A DNA stretch of 8,093 bases. Origin: an uncultured euryarchaeote. GTDB taxonomy: Archaea > Thermoplasmatota > Poseidoniia > Poseidoniales > Poseidoniaceae. The notes below the pieces were generated by a model. That model had not been told where the DNA came from. It saw nothing but the letters and a program-made list of their open reading frames with translations, and searched no databases. Location of the stretch: contig CALBJF010000396.1 of assembly GCA_937892665.1 (NCBI GenBank), positions 1-8,093 on the forward strand. Direction: 5' to 3'. The position numbers and the translations under genes were made by a program. Shown here one piece after another: positions 1-6,279 of the stretch. The first letter of the stretch is position 1; each line of letters starts with the position of its first letter.

Positions 1-671
1 TCGATTGTTTCAACACTAGGTGTACAGGTTGGGCCGAAGAGATTCGACTCAAAAGCAATGAGAAGTTTACATCCATCAGTCACTGATAATTCAATGGGAA
101 GAGCGGTTGGGTTGTACACCTTGTAGGACAGAACGATTGGCTCGCCTACAGCGACTGAATCACCACGATAAGCAAGTGTACTAGAGTAGACGAATTCGGA
201 TGGAAGCCCAGCATTCTGTTGGACATTGACATCAACAGAAGAACTCAGCTCCGAGCCTGCAAGTTCGACTGTAACAGTGTAGGTTCCTGGTGCAACCTGA
301 TTGCCTGAACCATCTTTGAGATTCCATGTGTGGGAATCAAGAGCAGTTGTCCCTGAAGCAACATCCAGTCCTCTGCTTTGACCACGGCAAGTCGTTCGCT
401 CATCGATGATTACAGTCCCAGATTGATCGCTAACGATGAGAACTGTTCCACACGAAGGATCCTCTGTAATCGAGGTCTGAACTCCATCATTGATGAGAGC
501 AGAAGAAAGTTCTACAACATCTCCTGAAGCATACCAAGGTGTTACTGGAGCGTTGATGATATCGGTTTCGAGACGTACAGGTGTTTCACCGTCAGCTTGG
601 ACTGGCACAAGGCTCGCAAGAAGAAGCACCAACATGGATGCAACCAATAGCCGCGTACGCGCCTCTGCCAT
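1..671 (-). CDS. Secreted protein with tandem BsuPI-like Ig-fold domains (partial, C-terminus beyond the window)
   Basis: Reading the minus strand from the ATG at 671 gives 223 codons with no stop, so the gene continues past the left edge. Residues 1-26 form a signal peptide: MAEARTR, a hydrophobic core rich in Leu and Val, then a VQA|DG cleavage site. Residues about 32-152 resemble the BsuPI/FlgD-like beta-sandwich. Its hallmark is the end of the domain, a Trp (W116) followed by DGSGNQVAPGTYTVTVEL, matching the family pattern of W...G..v.pGtY.v. A second copy starts near residue 158 (VYSSTLAYRGDSVAVGEPI...) and is cut by the edge. Each copy carries a Cys pair (C74/C95 and C201/C216), plausibly disulfides outside the cell. 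It lies 54 bp downstream of the giant surface protein gene on the same strand, so co-expression is likely. Its ligand is unknown; adhesion or envelope structure is inference. An out-of-frame ATG at 681 was not used because it does not join this frame. Confidence 0.82.
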   Translation of the reverse strand, partial: MAEARTRLLVASMLVLLLASLVPVQADGETPVRLETDIINAPVTPWYASGDVVELSSALINDGVQTSITEDPSCGTVLIVSDQSGTVIIDERTTCRGQSRGLDVASGTTALDSHTWNLKDGSGNQVAPGTYTVTVELAGSELSSSVDVNVQQNAGLPSEFVYSSTLAYRGDSVAVGEPIVLSYKVYNPTALPIELSVTDGCKLLIAFESNLFGPTCTPSVETI

Positions 672-725
672 GATTTTGCATAGTCTCCCTCACTTAAAGG
701 GCAACGGTACAAACAATGCGTAAAC
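672..725 (-). promoter_or_regulatory. Short intergenic gap with possible TATA-like box for the BsuPI-like gene
   Basis: Read on the minus strand, this 54-bp gap contains TTTAAG (positions 698-693), whose first base is 27 bp upstream of the ATG at 671, the spacing expected for an archaeal TATA box driving a leaderless transcript. It also contains GAGGGAG (691-685), a purine-rich stretch that could act as a weak ribosome binding site but sits 13 bp from the ATG. The gene may therefore have its own promoter in addition to read-through from the upstream surface protein gene. No clear terminator hairpin is visible in the gap. Confidence 0.3.
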
Positions 726-3700
726 TCAATCCAAGTCGAGCATTGTCGGGATGGATGCTTGCAATTGTTCTTGCTGTTGAAGCTCATGTTGCTTCCATGC
801 AGGCACAGATGCAGGATCAACCCAACCGAGTTCCCGTGCCTTGTCGAATTCACCATTGGCGACGTAATAGGAAACCCATTGTTCACGACGTTCTTCTTCG
901 TCCATAAGTTGGGATTCAATCTTACGCTCAACGGCTCGATCTTTCATCAAACGGTTTCGGCTTGATTGACGAGCAAGCATAGCAATGAGGATAGAAGCGA
1001 GCATGAATGCGATGATACCACCCATTGCGTAGAGGAGAGTATTGGAACTCTCGGCTTTGACATCAGTTGTATCATCTTCTTCAACTCTGTTCGGATCTTC
1101 TGTAATTGCACAAACAACCTGTCCGCGAATACCTGTTGTAATTTCAGGATCCCATTCGCAAGGGTCGTTTAGGTTCGACATCCCATCATTATCGGAGTCA
1201 GGGCAGCCAAAGCGGTCTGTGATGGAGGTTCCAAACTCGTTTCGACATTCATCAGGCCTGTAGGCGCCTATGGTGAAGTTATTTCCATACCCATCACCAT
1301 CGTTGTCATCTTGCTGAGAAGCTCGGAGCGGGAATGCATCGGGAGAAATCCCCGTTGCATTGTCTCCACGACCATCGCAATCAATATCACTTGATTGGGT
1401 TGCATCATTCGGGAAAGCATCGCCAATGTGCTCACAGATTTCAATCATCAAGCCAGGGTTTTCTTCATCGACAACTGTTTTGTTGGTAACGATGTAGTTG
1501 TCCCCAACACCATCACCGTCTTTGTCACACCATTGGAGGGGATCGTCCGGGAATGCATCCGCACCCGTACAATCAGGCTTTGGAAGCCAGTCTTCTTCAG
1601 GATCTCCGTGTCCATCTAGATCGGTATCTGGACAACCTTGGCGACCATTGTACATGCTCTTTCCAAAGACATCAATGCATTCGTCTCCATCTGTGAATTG
1701 GGTATTGTCTCCATAGCCATCACCATCGGTATCGGCCCATTGAAGCGGTTGAGTAGGGAACGCGTCGAGCGGATCGGTGTATCCATCCCCGTCGCTGTCA
1801 GGACATCCTCGTGAGGCTGAGTTGGTAGATTCACCATAGGTCTGAGGGCAGACATCTGAACTACCTTCTGAAACGCCATCTCCATCTTCATCGACAAAGT
1901 TGTCTCCAAATCCATCGTTGTCAAAGTCGGACCATTGGAGTGGGTCTCCTGGGAAGCGGTCTCCGTTGCTCCCACCAGGATTGTCACCATAACCATCTCC
2001 ATCTTGGTCTCGCCATTGAGAAGCATCGTTCGGGAATGCATCAGGATTGTTGCCTGACTGGTTATCTCCGTAGTTATCCCCATCGGTGTCGGACCATTGT
2101 GTTCCGTCATCTGGGAACGGATCGCCTGAATTCGACCATCCATCTCCATCGCGGTCAGGGCAACCGAATTGATTCTGATTGGAAGGGCCTGCTTGATTCG
2201 GACAATCGTCAGGATTGTTTCCTTCAGGATTACTTCCAAATCCATCGTTGTCCTCGTCGCACCATTGTGTAGGGTCGTTCGGGAATGCGTCAGCTCCGTA
2301 GCAATCTGTCGTTGCAGGCCAGTTTGCATCAGGATCTGAATACCCGTCACTATCCGTGTCAACACAACCAAGTCGGTCGTAAATGGAATCTCCATAGATG
2401 GTTGGGCAACCGTCAGGGCGGTCACTCATCTGTTCATCACCAACCCAGTCTCCATCGGTATCTCTCCATTGGGTTCTGTCGATTGGGAAAACGTCGATGC
2501 TTTGCGCACCAACGATGATCAAACCAGGCCATTCCGGGGCTCTGTAAGAATTCCATGAAGCATTTTCGTAGTTATCTCCGTAGCTATCCCCATCCGTGTC
2601 GTTCCATTGGGTAGCATCGTTGGGGAATGCATCCCCACGCTGATTGAGGTGGAGTAGATTTGTGGCAAGTTCGAACAAATAATTATCTCCATATCCATCG
2701 TTGTCAGCATCAACCCATTGCTCTTTGTTGGCAGGAGCCCAGTCGCCGATGTCTGACCATCCGTCGCCATCAGCATCAAGGCAACCATATCGGTCTTCTG
2801 TGCTGTTTCCGAATACGGATGGGCATTCGTCAGGCTGAAGCGCAGGGGCAGGATTGTCTCCGTATCCATCGCCGTCAGTATCAATCCATTGCGTTCCATC
2901 AGTAGGGAATGCATCGACGATTCCATCGCCTTGATCAGTCGTGTTGTACCCATCGTTGTCTTCATCGATATCCGCAAACCAGTAGTAAACACCTTCGTCA
3001 TTTCTGCCGTGTGCTGTAACTAATCGAGTACTATCGGGGCTCCAAGCAACTCCATAAACAGTCCCGCAGTTGTTGTTGTTTCCAGATTGACAATTTCCGG
3101 GCCGAGGGCCGGTGACTGAGTCCACCTGATTTCCATTATCGGTTTGGTAGATATAGGCAGTATTTCCGTCTCCTTGGTACCAATACATACCGACTGCAAC
3201 TTGGGAGCTGTCAAAAGAAAAATCCACAGAAGCACAAGAGGTTGAGGTCGTTTTCTGCCAAATACGTGTCCATGAAGAACCAGTGAATTGATACATGTCG
3301 ACACTCGCAGAACTTCCTTCCCAGCCTCCGCACATGATGATGTAATTTCCATCTGGTGACCAAGCAAGTGCGTTGACTTCATCAGAAGGATCTGTTATGG
3401 TCCAAGAAGTTGTTAGCGAGGAGACATTGACGATGTAAAAATCGCCGTTGGATGCTAATGCGACGTGTCTTCCATCAGGGGAAAATTTAGCATCATAGTA
3501 ACGGTCTTCTCCATTGGGGTTGAGGTTTCCATATTCGCTTCCATCGATGGTGTTGATGAGCGTCACTTCTCCGTTTGTTCCACCATTCCCAGAGCGACCA
3601 ATTGCGACGGCAACAAGTGAACCATCGGGTGAAAATTCGACACTGTTGACGATGTCGCCTCCGCCTACATCCACGCTGATTTTACCATGAACAGAGGTGA

Positions 3701-4190
3701 AGTTACTCGAATAATAGATGTTTATTGAATCATCTTCTAAGGCGGCTACGATATATTGTCCATCAGAAGAAAAGTCAACTCTTCCAACGGTCATACCTTC
3801 GTTTACAGAACGAAGATTTACGTGGCTTGTTACATTCCAAATTCGGGCGAACCCATCCTCTGAGCCAGTTACGATGAATTTTCCGTCAGGAGAAAAGTCG
3901 ACGCCGTAGTAGTCATTGTTCGATGTTGTGGTAAAATCGGCTTGAAAGTTTGGATTTGGAAGAGCCCATCCATCATTGAAATCTGAAGTCCCATCATTGT
4001 CTCTGTCCGGGCAACCATCTCGGTCGATGGTTGAGGTTCCAGAAGCCCATGGACAATCGTCGAGAGAATCCTCGATTCCGTCGCCATCACTATCTGCAGC
4101 ATTCGTTGCGAGTGGGAGAAAAACTACGAGGACCATTAGTGCTACTAGAGCCAATCCACGCCGACTCGCATGCGTAGTGTCAGAAGCCAT
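726..4190 (-). CDS. Giant membrane-anchored surface protein: TSP3 / seven-repeat WD40 propeller / long TSP3 array / TM / cytoplasmic tail
   Basis: This 1154-residue protein starts with a Sec signal peptide (MASDTTHASRR, hydrophobic core 12-28, cleavage near TNA|AD at 31-32). One TSP3-like unit follows (about 33-75, DSDGDG, DDCP, DRDGCPDRDNDG). Residues about 92-408 hold seven WD40-like repeats marked by FSPDG or WSPD. Residues about 409-1015 form a long array of calcium-binding-type DxDxDG motifs alternating with Cys-bearing units. A single transmembrane helix (about 1050-1073, LLYAMGGIIAFMLASILIAM) is followed by RQSSRNR, a positive stop-transfer, and an acidic/glutamine-rich tail of about 80 residues. 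The topology is therefore extracellular with a C-terminal anchor. TSP3 repeats in other proteins wrap around many calcium ions and form rigid rods, and WD40-type propellers bind proteins or glycans; adhesion or sensing is inference. The ATG at 4190 was chosen because the signal peptide begins there. The divergent neighbour is a STAND regulator. Confidence 0.9.
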   Translation of the reverse strand: MASDTTHASRRGLALVALMVLVVFLPLATNAADSDGDGIEDSLDDCPWASGTSTIDRDGCPDRDNDGTSDFNDGWALPNPNFQADFTTTSNNDYYGVDFSPDGKFIVTGSEDGFARIWNVTSHVNLRSVNEGMTVGRVDFSSDGQYIVAALEDDSINIYYSSNFTSVHGKISVDVGGGDIVNSVEFSPDGSLVAVAIGRSGNGGTNGEVTLINTIDGSEYGNLNPNGEDRYYDAKFSPDGRHVALASNGDFYIVNVSSLTTSWTITDPSDEVNALAWSPDGNYIIMCGGWEGSSASVDMYQFTGSSWTRIWQKTTSTSCASVDFSFDSSQVAVGMYWYQGDGNTAYIYQTDNGNQVDSVTGPRPGNCQSGNNNNCGTVYGVAWSPDSTRLVTAHGRNDEGVYYWFADIDEDNDGYNTTDQGDGIVDAFPTDGTQWIDTDGDGYGDNPAPALQPDECPSVFGNSTEDRYGCLDADGDGWSDIGDWAPANKEQWVDADNDGYGDNYLFELATNLLHLNQRGDAFPNDATQWNDTDGDSYGDNYENASWNSYRAPEWPGLIIVGAQSIDVFPIDRTQWRDTDGDWVGDEQMSDRPDGCPTIYGDSIYDRLGCVDTDSDGYSDPDANWPATTDCYGADAFPNDPTQWCDEDNDGFGSNPEGNNPDDCPNQAGPSNQNQFGCPDRDGDGWSNSGDPFPDDGTQWSDTDGDNYGDNQSGNNPDAFPNDASQWRDQDGDGYGDNPGGSNGDRFPGDPLQWSDFDNDGFGDNFVDEDGDGVSEGSSDVCPQTYGESTNSASRGCPDSDGDGYTDPLDAFPTQPLQWADTDGDGYGDNTQFTDGDECIDVFGKSMYNGRQGCPDTDLDGHGDPEEDWLPKPDCTGADAFPDDPLQWCDKDGDGVGDNYIVTNKTVVDEENPGLMIEICEHIGDAFPNDATQSSDIDCDGRGDNATGISPDAFPLRASQQDDNDGDGYGNNFTIGAYRPDECRNEFGTSITDRFGCPDSDNDGMSNLNDPCEWDPEITTGIRGQVVCAITEDPNRVEEDDTTDVKAESSNTLLYAMGGIIAFMLASILIAMLARQSSRNRLMKDRAVERKIESQLMDEEERREQWVSYYVANGEFDKARELGWVDPASVPAWKQHELQQQEQLQASIPTMLDLD
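1146..2966 (-). repeat. Coding TSP3-like calcium-binding repeat array (12 type-A and 6 type-B units)
   Basis: Two repeat units alternate in residues about 409-1015. Type A has the consensus DAFPxDxTQWxDxDGDGYGDN and occurs 12 times; tandem copies have a period of 27 residues (81 bp), seen in the run at about 2100-1930. Type B has the consensus DECPxxFGxSxxDRxGCPDxDGDGxSD and occurs six times here plus once before the propeller; its two Cys probably pair. The DxDxDG loops match TSP3 calcium sites. Copies degenerate towards the C-terminal end of the array (TQSSDIDCDGRGDN, SQQDDNDGDGYGNN), where the Trp is lost. The nucleotide-level periodicity also produces long open frames in the wrong registers on both strands. 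Confidence 0.85.
2967..3918 (-). other. WD40-like beta-propeller domain (seven repeats) of the surface protein
   Basis: Seven repeats can be counted within residues about 92-408 from these cores in order: VDFSPDGKFIVTGS, VDFSSDGQYIVAAL, VEFSPDGSLVAVAI, AKFSPDGRHVALAS, LAWSPDGNYIIMCG, VDFSFDSSQVAVGM and VAWSPDSTRLVTAH. Each is followed by a strand ending in a pattern such as ARIWNV, INIYY, YIVNV or AYIYQT, typical of WD40/TolB-like blades. Seven copies suit a closed seven-bladed propeller. The first repeat, with GSEDGFARIWNV, is the closest to a classical WD40 repeat. Cysteines in the last third (CASVDF, GNCQSGNNNNCG) could form a disulfide in an extracellular setting. Confidence 0.85.
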
Positions 4191-4209
4191 AGTTATCCCT
4201 GTGATATCT

Positions 4210-4216
4210 CTTATTA
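4210..4216 (-). promoter_or_regulatory. Possible TATA-like box of the surface protein gene
   Basis: On the minus strand this reads TAATAAG, beginning 26 bp upstream of the ATG at 4190. This is the usual distance between an archaeal TATA box and the transcription start, so the transcript could be leaderless. No Shine-Dalgarno sequence of the GGTGA type is visible just upstream of that ATG (the preceding bases read ACAGGGATAACT). The call rests on spacing and AT content only. Confidence 0.35.
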
Positions 4217-4227
4217 GGCGTTGTGGT

Positions 4228-4234
4228 GTTTATG
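4228..4234 (+). promoter_or_regulatory. Weak TATA-like box and possible RBS for the STAND regulator gene
   Basis: GTTTATG at 4228-4234 is the most TATA-like element upstream of the ATG at 4277, giving a predicted transcription start near 4257. GAGGGG at 4256-4261 could be a ribosome binding site but lies 15 bp from the ATG, which is rather far. It would fit neither start perfectly, including the in-frame ATG at 4295. A direct repeat GAACG-CTT-GAACG (4261-4273) lies just before the gene and could be a regulator contact. All of this is weak. Confidence 0.22.
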
Positions 4235-4276
4235 TTCGTACAGTTCTGGTCAAAAGAGGGGAACGCTTGAACGTGA

Positions 4277-5845
4277 ATGGCTCCACAGACGAGCATGGCC
4301 GAAGGGTTGCCAAAGGTGAACGTCGCGGTATTAGACCGCGTATTGTTGCATCTTTTACAACACGACCATCTTGCAGACCGCTTCATGGTCACTGCAGCCG
4401 TAACACGGCCTGGGATTGCGGAAGCGTGCGCTCAGCATCCACCCAACGTGAGTCGTACAATGCGAAATTTAGTTCGCGACGGATTGGTCAGCGAACATAC
4501 CCGTTCGATTCAAAACGATGATCGCCGGCAAAAGACATGGCAATTGACCGATAACGGGAGGGAAGAAGCCAAAGAAAAAACCAATGATCTTGGAGATACA
4601 AAGATTCTGATGCGTAACAAGGACGGAGAGTTGCTTGAAATTAATGCAAAAGAGGCTCCGCAGCGTCTTGCATCCGATATGTCTCTTTTGCAAGTCCTTC
4701 TTCATGCTCAACATGAGGGTGTCCTAACGTGGGGCGATATACGATTTGGATTGATTCGAAAGCAAGATGATGAGGATGTTGTACCGCCACCGGGTCGATT
4801 ACAACCTCTTGCAGGAGTTCATGCAACCTATCACACAAAGGCACCATCGACGCGTAAAGTGAGAGGGCGAGAGGCTGAACTACAGCGTTTATCCGATTGG
4901 TTTGATGGGCGTTCAGCTTGTGCAGTCGTGACTGGAATTGCAGGTATTGGAAAGTCAACATTGGTCGCAGAGTGGCTTTCAGGAAAGGAAGAAGCACAAT
5001 CGAATCTCTCGGTTTGTTGGTATCCTTGTCAACCTTGGGACAGAGAAGTTGGTCTTGCAGTCAGCCTTCTTCATCGATTCGGTATCGATGAAAATCATGA
5101 CCCTTACAATCTGATTGAAACCTTGCCATTGCGCCCTGGAGCCCCGCTCGACGTTGACACATGGCGCCGCCGTCTCTTGGCCTACTTGACCGATGCATAC
5201 ACTGTACGAGAGCGATTCTCAATCGCTCCTGGAGGCCCACCTCCTTACTGGCTCATTGTTCTTGATGACGTTCATCATATCGCAGCCCAATCGAAGGATC
5301 TCCTCGGAGCACTGTTGCAGATTTCTCAGAAAACGCCTCTTCGTTTTCTTTTGATTTCACGTACATCGCTTAATGTCTATGATCGACGTGATGTTCACAC
5401 ACGAGACATCGTTGAAGAGATTCCACTTTCGGGTCTTTCGCTGAACGAGACATCGTCTTGGTTGGAAGAACTGGAACTGGAGGAAATTGATGCGAAAGAT
5501 GTACATCAGCGAACAGGAGGCCATCCTCTTGCTATTGAAATGCTCGAAATGTACGGTAAACCAACGCATGATGACTGGTTACGTTTCCTCGAAGAAGAGA
5601 TTCTTGTGCCATTGCCAGAAAAAGAACGTGAACTTCTTGCTACTCTTTCACAGGCGAGTGAACCGATTCCGTGGAAGAAACTTGCTGAGGGTCTTTCTTG
5701 GGAAGGTGGTCCGCCGCAGAATCTTATCGAACATGGGTTGTTGATGGAGCTTGACAAGGGCATGTGGTTGCATGAAGCCCTACGAGAACGCTTGTCCCGA
5801 GAAGTTGGATCCGCAGAAAAGAAGCGGAAGAATCGTCTGAAGTAA
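4277..5845 (+). CDS. Winged-helix / STAND (NB-ARC-like) P-loop ATPase, probable transcription regulator
   Basis: The protein has 522 residues. Residues about 17-100 form a MarR-like winged helix: LDRVLLHLLQ, a recognition region GIAEACAQHPPNVSRTMRNL, DGLVSEH, then a wing and QLTDNGREEA. A linker of about 95 residues precedes a P-loop ATPase beginning at VRGREAELQRLSDWF (about 195). Walker A is GIAGIGKST (220-228), Walker B is LIVLDDVHH (326-334), a sensor-1-like strand is LLISRT (358-363), and GGHPLAIEM (414-422) is the GxP motif typical of STAND/NB-ARC proteins. A C-terminal winged-helix-like region (about 440-510, ELLATLSQASEPIPWKKLAEG, LWLHEALRERL-like end) closes the ATPase module. STAND proteins switch between ADP and ATP states on signal binding. 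Unlike MalT or AfsR it has no TPR or other sensor array after the ATPase. The ATG at 4277 is the first possible start because TGA precedes it in frame; the ATG at 4295 is an alternative. It may regulate itself and the divergent surface protein (inference). Confidence 0.85.
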   Translation: MAPQTSMAEGLPKVNVAVLDRVLLHLLQHDHLADRFMVTAAVTRPGIAEACAQHPPNVSRTMRNLVRDGLVSEHTRSIQNDDRRQKTWQLTDNGREEAKEKTNDLGDTKILMRNKDGELLEINAKEAPQRLASDMSLLQVLLHAQHEGVLTWGDIRFGLIRKQDDEDVVPPPGRLQPLAGVHATYHTKAPSTRKVRGREAELQRLSDWFDGRSACAVVTGIAGIGKSTLVAEWLSGKEEAQSNLSVCWYPCQPWDREVGLAVSLLHRFGIDENHDPYNLIETLPLRPGAPLDVDTWRRRLLAYLTDAYTVRERFSIAPGGPPPYWLIVLDDVHHIAAQSKDLLGALLQISQKTPLRFLLISRTSLNVYDRRDVHTRDIVEEIPLSGLSLNETSSWLEELELEEIDAKDVHQRTGGHPLAIEMLEMYGKPTHDDWLRFLEEEILVPLPEKERELLATLSQASEPIPWKKLAEGLSWEGGPPQNLIEHGLLMELDKGMWLHEALRERLSREVGSAEKKRKNRLK

Positions 5846-5860
5846 TCAGAAGTCGTCTGC
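5836..5860. other. Convergent gene junction with small inverted and direct repeats
   Basis: The stop TAA (5843-5845) of the STAND gene touches TCA (5846-5848), the complement of the thioredoxin TGA stop. TCTGA (5836-5840) and TCAGA (5846-5850) form a five-base inverted repeat around a five-base loop that contains the first stop codon. TCGTCTG occurs at 5833-5839 and again at 5853-5859. This could help transcription end in both directions, but the stem is short and no T-tract follows it, so a terminator role is unproven. Confidence 0.25.
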
Positions 5861-6175
5861 AGTCATGTGGTTGTCGACCCATGTGGTCAACTTTTCTCTC
5901 GACATCATACCGCTTTGCTGAGCAACGAGTTGGCCCTTATTGAAGAGGAATAGAGCAGGGATTCCACGAACGCCGAGGCGTGCTGCATGCATGCTGTTCT
6001 TTTCGGTGTCAACCTTTGCAACTAGGAGGTCTCGTCCTTCGATAATATCGTTGAGAAGAGGTGCAATTGCTTTGCATGGCCCGCACCATTCTGCCCAAAA
6101 GTCGACAAGAACCCATTCGTTCCCGCCGATAGTTGCTTCAAACTCTGAATCTGTGACCGGTCTTACCTCGCCCAT
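5846..6175 (-). CDS. trxA: Thioredoxin
   Basis: A full-length single-domain thioredoxin of 109 residues, the standard family size. It reduces protein disulfides in the cytoplasm, using electrons from a thioredoxin reductase not present in this window. The active site WCGPC is at residues 30-34 in the context VDFWAEWCGPCKAIAP. The buried acidic residue is D25, the cis-proline is P73 in VRGIPALFLF, and the usual GQLVAQQSG strand follows. There is no signal peptide or membrane segment. The ATG at 6175 gives the normal N-terminus; an upstream ATG on this strand near 6222 is out of frame. It is transcribed towards the STAND gene and away from the small winged-helix gene, so it is probably a single-gene transcript. 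Confidence 0.95.
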   Translation of the reverse strand: MGEVRPVTDSEFEATIGGNEWVLVDFWAEWCGPCKAIAPLLNDIIEGRDLLVAKVDTEKNSMHAARLGVRGIPALFLFNKGQLVAQQSGMMSREKLTTWVDNHMTADDF

Positions 6176-6219
6176 GATTGTCGGTCGAGCGAGGTGTCAA
6201 GAACCTTTGCCGTGAAAAT

Positions 6220-6242
6220 CATGGGGTCCCATGGACGTCCCA
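6220..6242. promoter_or_regulatory. Palindrome and direct-repeat cluster between divergent genes (possible operator)
   Basis: CATGGG-GT-CCCATG (6220-6233) is an inverted repeat with perfect six-base arms. It is joined at its last G to GGACGTCC (6233-6240), a perfect eight-base palindrome. GTCCCA occurs at 6226-6231 and 6237-6242, eleven bases apart, which is about one helical turn. The cluster lies in the 104-bp region shared by the thioredoxin gene and the small winged-helix gene, just upstream of the latter's TATA-like box. This is the layout of a regulator binding site; which protein binds is unknown, with the adjacent winged-helix protein as the obvious candidate. Confidence 0.35.
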
Positions 6243-6251
6243 AATGTGATT

Positions 6252-6258
6252 GATATAC
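6252..6258 (+). promoter_or_regulatory. Possible TATA box of the winged-helix / glmM operon
   Basis: GATATAC lies with its TATA (6254-6257) starting 26 bp upstream of the ATG at 6280, the spacing for a leaderless archaeal transcript starting at or near that ATG. A second AT-rich element, TATTATA (6272-6278), sits immediately before the ATG and would instead fit a start near the in-frame ATG at 6322. This position evidence is one reason for preferring the ATG at 6280 to the TTG at 6250. Confidence 0.4.
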
Positions 6259-6279
6259 TGCCGAAACGTAGTATTATAC

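Noticed and set aside
542..931. 129-codon open frame on the minus strand spanning the gap between the two secreted-protein genes
   Set aside because: It overlaps the ends of both well-supported genes on the same strand and has no domain or signal of its own.
1616..2425. 269-codon open frame on the minus strand inside the surface protein gene
   Set aside because: It lies in a different register of the 81-bp repeat region; its Met/Thr-rich low-complexity product mirrors the DGDG codons and has no recognisable domain or start signal.
1146..2966. Regularly spaced repeats that could suggest a CRISPR array
   Set aside because: The repeats are imperfect, coding and in frame for TSP3 motifs, with no unique spacers of constant length and no cas genes.
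2519..3001. 160-codon open frame on the minus strand
   Set aside because: It is another wrong-register shadow of the TSP3 array, with composition driven by the repeat.
3976..4521. 181-codon open frame on the plus strand crossing the divergent promoter region
   Set aside because: It is antisense to the signal-peptide end of the surface protein and overlaps the winged-helix start of the STAND gene; its Ser/Arg-rich product looks non-coding.
6250..6279. Ten-residue N-terminal extension of the winged-helix protein from a TTG start
   Set aside because: It would code through the TATA-like element and adds residues with no domain pattern; the ATG at 6280 fits better.
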